7,483 nucleotides of DNA from CAYUYV01 sp964474635 (GTDB taxonomy: Bacteria; Pseudomonadota; Alphaproteobacteria; JAJFIK01). Shown here in pieces: positions 5,742 to 7,483 of this stretch (the first letter of the stretch is position 1; each line of letters opens with the position of its first letter). Location of the stretch: assembly GCA_964474635.1 (NCBI GenBank), contig CAYYTT010000186.1, forward strand, positions 1-7,483, in the 5' to 3' direction. The notes beneath the pieces were generated by a model, which saw nothing but the letters and a program-made list of their open reading frames with translations, made no database searches and was not told the origin of the DNA. The position numbers were made by a program, and so were the translations under genes.

Positions 5742-6056
5742 ATGCTTTCCTTGTTTTCTCCGTTGCGTCTCGTCGGCGTCTTTTTTCTCGGCATTGCCGC
5801 GGGCCTGTTCGCCGCCGACGCCTCGCGGTGGTCGCGCGGCGAGGGCTGGGCACCGCGCCCCCTGGGCCAGGTGATTTTCGAACTGCATGCCAATGCCTAT
5901 ACGGGCTTCAATTCGTTCGTGGAAAACACCTTCGGGCCGCAGGTCTGGGACACGGCCATTGCCCCGGCGATGAATGCCCCGTCCTGGATTCTGCCCGGCG
6001 TGTTTGGGCTCCTGCTGATTTTGATCAAACAGATCTTTTTCCGCCGCCCCCGCTGA
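5742..6056 (+). CDS. Small two-helix membrane protein B, paralogue of protein A
   Basis: A 104-residue protein with an N-terminal helix (about 9-26, LVGVFFLGIAAGLFAADA), a centre with APRPLGQVIFELHANAY and the conserved-looking FGPQVWDTAIAPAMNAPSW, and a C-terminal helix (about 83-98) ending in a basic IKQIFFRRPR tail. The shared order ADA...GE...PL/TL...P.W...G..G.L with protein A suggests duplication. I recall unnamed alphaproteobacterial small proteins with a similar LG...P.LWD...P.W..G pattern, some labelled PetM-like; that label is not supported by anything here beyond size. The ATG at 5742 is chosen because AGAGG lies 6 bases upstream; an earlier TTG at 5694 is unlikely. A basic C-terminus suggests a cytoplasmic tail. 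Confidence 0.78.
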   Translation: MLSLFSPLRLVGVFFLGIAAGLFAADASRWSRGEGWAPRPLGQVIFELHANAYTGFNSFVENTFGPQVWDTAIAPAMNAPSWILPGVFGLLLILIKQIFFRRPR

Positions 6057-6101
6057 CCCTTGCGAGGACACGGCGCTGGTCGGGCCCCGTGCCTGCCGGA
6101 T

Positions 6102-6143
6102 CCTGCTTGCTGGGCCCTGCTTGCTGGGCCCTGCCTGCTGGGC
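6102..6143. repeat. 14-bp tandem repeat, three copies
   Basis: CCTGCTTGCTGGGC occurs at 6102-6115 and 6116-6129 perfectly, then at 6130-6143 with one T-to-C change. It lies in the 170-bp gap between protein B and the SOUL gene. No function is apparent; slippage duplication is the simplest origin. Confidence 0.85.
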
Positions 6144-6152
6144 CGTGCGGGG

Positions 6153-6197
6153 GGCATCCAGTTCGCCGCCCCGTGCGTAGTGGATGCCAGGACGCAC
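6153..6197 (+). promoter_or_regulatory. Two interlocked inverted repeats upstream of the SOUL gene
   Basis: GGCATCCA at 6153-6160 pairs with TGGATGCC at 6181-6188 (8 bp). GTGCGT at 6173-6178, inside that loop, pairs with ACGCAC at 6192-6197 (6 bp). Stem two ends 16 bases before the ribosome site of the SOUL gene (AAAGGA at 6214-6219). A true pseudoknot is doubtful, since only three bases (6189-6191) would have to cross the 8-bp stem; mutually exclusive hairpins are more likely. No promoter is clearly visible in this gap. Confidence 0.4.
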
Positions 6198-6226
6198 CAT
6201 TGGGGATTAGCGCAAAGGACCAGGCC

Positions 6227-6901
6227 ATGCCGAAAACCATCACGAGCATTATCGTTTTTGGACTGATTTTTCTCGCGATCGCGGCCTACGGAGTGTTTTT
6301 GATCGTGGGACAGACCGTTGAAAAGCCGGCTTACACCACGGTGGAAACCGATGGCGCCTTTGAGATCCGGGACTATCCCCCGCTGATCGTCGCCGAGGTT
6401 GAGCGCTCCGGCAGCCGCGAAGAGGCCGTCAATGCGGGCTTCCGGCCGCTCGCCCGCTACATCTTCGCCAGCGAGCGCGAAGGCGAATCCATTGCCATGA
6501 CGGCGCCCGTGACCCAGGAGCCGCGAGACAAAATCGCCATGACCGCGCCGGTGACCCAGGAGCCCGCGTCGCAGGAGGCGGGGGAAAACACCTGGATCGT
6601 TCGGTTCATCATGCCCGCCGGCTACAGCATGGAGACCCTGCCCGCCCCGGTGAACCCGGATGTGCGCCTTGTCCAAGTACCGGCCCGGCGCATGGCCGCC
6701 ATCCGCTTCAGCGGCATTCCAGAAACGGCGTTGATGCGCGAGAAGGAAGACGCGCTTCGGGCGTGGTTGCGCGCCCGCGGGTTGGGAGCTACGGGCGCGG
6801 CAACGTACGCCTATTACAATGATCCGTTCACGCCGGGTTTCCTGCGCCGCAATGAAGTGCTGATCGAGATCACCGGCACACCGCAGCCTGATCAGCCCTG
6901 A
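6227..6901 (+). CDS. Membrane-anchored SOUL family haem-binding protein
   Basis: A 224-residue protein with an N-terminal membrane helix (about 5-28, ITSIIVFGLIFLAIAAYGVF) followed by a SOUL domain. Family landmarks are YTTVETDGAFEIRDYPPLIVAEV (36-58), SREEAVNAGFRPLARYIF (63-80), the IAMTAPV signature, WIVRFIMPAGYSMETLP (123-139), the RLVQVPARRMAAIRFSG strand pair (147-163) and YAYYNDPFTPGFLRRNEVLIEI (194-215). SOUL proteins bind haem or related tetrapyrroles; a role in tetrapyrrole handling would suit a phototroph, but is inference. The signature occurs twice (see the repeat entry). The ATG at 6227 is chosen because AAAGGA lies 7 bases before it and the helix starts there. The gene follows protein B after 170 bp, so it may have its own promoter. 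Confidence 0.92.
   Translation: MPKTITSIIVFGLIFLAIAAYGVFLIVGQTVEKPAYTTVETDGAFEIRDYPPLIVAEVERSGSREEAVNAGFRPLARYIFASEREGESIAMTAPVTQEPRDKIAMTAPVTQEPASQEAGENTWIVRFIMPAGYSMETLPAPVNPDVRLVQVPARRMAAIRFSGIPETALMREKEDALRAWLRARGLGATGAATYAYYNDPFTPGFLRRNEVLIEITGTPQPDQP
6491..6574 (+). repeat. In-gene 42-bp duplication of the IAMTAPVTQEP motif
   Basis: Residues 89-102 and 103-116 of the SOUL protein are tandem 14-residue units, sharing IAMTAPVTQEP. Several codon third positions differ between copies, so the duplication is not recent and its protein sequence has been kept. Duplicated IAMTAPV motifs are, to my recollection, frequent in bacterial SOUL proteins. Confidence 0.9.
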
Positions 6902-6911
6902 CCATCCCCTC

Positions 6912-7483
6912 CGTCATCGCGAGCCCTTTGGCGACGCGGTCCAGTGCCCCGGGCACGCAGTGTGTGGCTCTGGATGGCGTCGCGGTCGATCGCTCGCCAT
7001 GACGAGGTGAGGGGAACGGTTCGCACGCAGATCGCCCCCCGCCAACACCCGTCATCGCGAGCCCCTTGGCGACGCGATCCAGTGCGGCGGGCACGGAGTG
7101 TGTGGCTCTGGATGGCTTCGCGGTCGATCGCCCTGACGAGGGGGGCGTCGTTCGCACGCAGATCGCGCCCCACCGACACCCGTCATCGCGAGCCCCTTGG
7201 CGAAGCGATCCAGTGCCATGGGCACGGAGTGTGTGGCTCTGGATGGCTTCGCGCTCGCTCGCCATGACGAGGGGGGCGTGGTTCGCACGCAGATCGCGCC
7301 CGACCCACACCCGTCATCGCGAGCCCCTTGGCGACACGATCCAGTGCGGCGGGCACGGAGTGTGTGGCTCTGGATGGCTTCACGCTCGCTCGCCATGACG
7401 AGGGGGGCGTGGTTCTCGCGCAGATCGGACCCCACCCACACCCGTCATCGCGAGCCCCTTGGCGACGCGATCCAGTGCGGCGG
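6912..7483. repeat. 131-bp tandem repeat array of large palindromic units, running off the right edge
   Basis: Units begin with CGTCATCGCGAGCC at 6912, 7050, 7181, 7312 and 7443, so the first interval is 138 bp and the rest 131 bp; the fifth unit is cut at 7483. Each unit has a left arm (for example 7181-7213, starting CGTCATCGCGAG and ending GCGATCCAG), a 25-base centre beginning TGC and ending GTGTGGCT, and a right arm (7239-7269, CTGGATGGCTTC to GCCATGACG), then a spacer with GTTCGCACGCAGATC. Copies 2 to 5 are close to identical; copy 1 is the most diverged. The design resembles palindromic intergenic repeats of the CGTCATTGCGAG...CTGGAT type that I recall from many proteobacterial genomes. 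Open frames across the array on both strands are repeat artefacts. No coding region or repeat-unique spacers are seen. Confidence 0.92.

Noticed and set aside
5279..6676. Minus-strand open frames opposite the membrane-protein and SOUL genes
   Set aside because: Charged, low-complexity translations without motifs; the plus-strand frames have helices, ribosome sites and a recognisable SOUL domain.
6870..7441. Several open frames on both strands within the 131-bp array
   Set aside because: They are produced by the repeated sequence itself (a recurring SHTLRA-type string), with phase set by the repeat length; no start signal or domain.
6912..7483. CRISPR array
   Set aside because: The unit is about 131 bp, mostly palindrome, and the spacers between palindromes are themselves repeated rather than unique.

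Overview
The window is high-GC DNA from a bacteriochlorophyll-making bacterium, most likely an alphaproteobacterial purple phototroph. The main evidence is the 5' part of bchE, the oxygen-independent cyclase of bacteriochlorophyll synthesis. Divergent two-gene spacing, the SOUL protein and the small membrane proteins fit an alphaproteobacterium, but species cannot be named from this sequence. A 10-base run of N at 853-862 shows that this is a scaffold with a gap.

Layout. (1) 1-660, minus: first 220 codons of bchE, running off the left edge. Its upstream region (661-750) holds a plausible compact control region: an FNR-type box and two PpsR/CrtJ-type half-palindrome pairs exactly 8 bp apart. 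(2) 751-911: low-complexity, C-rich DNA with a strong G-quadruplex motif on the bchE sense strand, the N gap and a 15-bp tandem repeat. (3) 912-2042, plus: a THUMP-type RNA guanine methyltransferase resembling the N-terminal half of RlmL. (4) 2015-4521, minus: a tight three-gene operon, amidohydrolase-fold protein, then SAM methyltransferase, then APH/choline-kinase-like phosphotransferase, whose last codons overlap the end of the RNA methyltransferase gene by 28 bp. (5) 4522-4586: short divergent intergenic region with a CTTAAG-N2-CTTAAG palindrome next to a TATACT -10 box. (6) 4587-5021, plus: a MarR-family regulator, probably controlling the divergent operon. (7) 5068-5157, minus: tRNA-Ser(GGA), with a promoter-like sequence about 90 bp upstream. 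(8) 5411-6056, plus: two small two-helix membrane proteins that look like diverged tandem paralogues. (9) 6057-6226: a 14-bp triplicate and two interlocked inverted repeats before the next gene. (10) 6227-6901, plus: a membrane-anchored SOUL haem-binding protein with an internal 14-residue duplication. (11) 6912 to the right edge: a tandem array of 131-bp units (first interval 138 bp), each a large imperfect palindrome, with no credible gene.

Working picture. The left end belongs to pigment synthesis under oxygen/redox control. The middle is a self-contained MarR-regulated cassette whose substrate is unknown. The right end is a small-envelope-protein/SOUL group followed by a palindromic repeat array. 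The most original observations are the composite bchE control region, the MarR cassette with its atypical amidohydrolase (usual metal ligands replaced), the paralogous small membrane proteins beside a SOUL protein, and the 131-bp palindromic array with some arm covariation. All are from reading the sequence only; no database search was possible.
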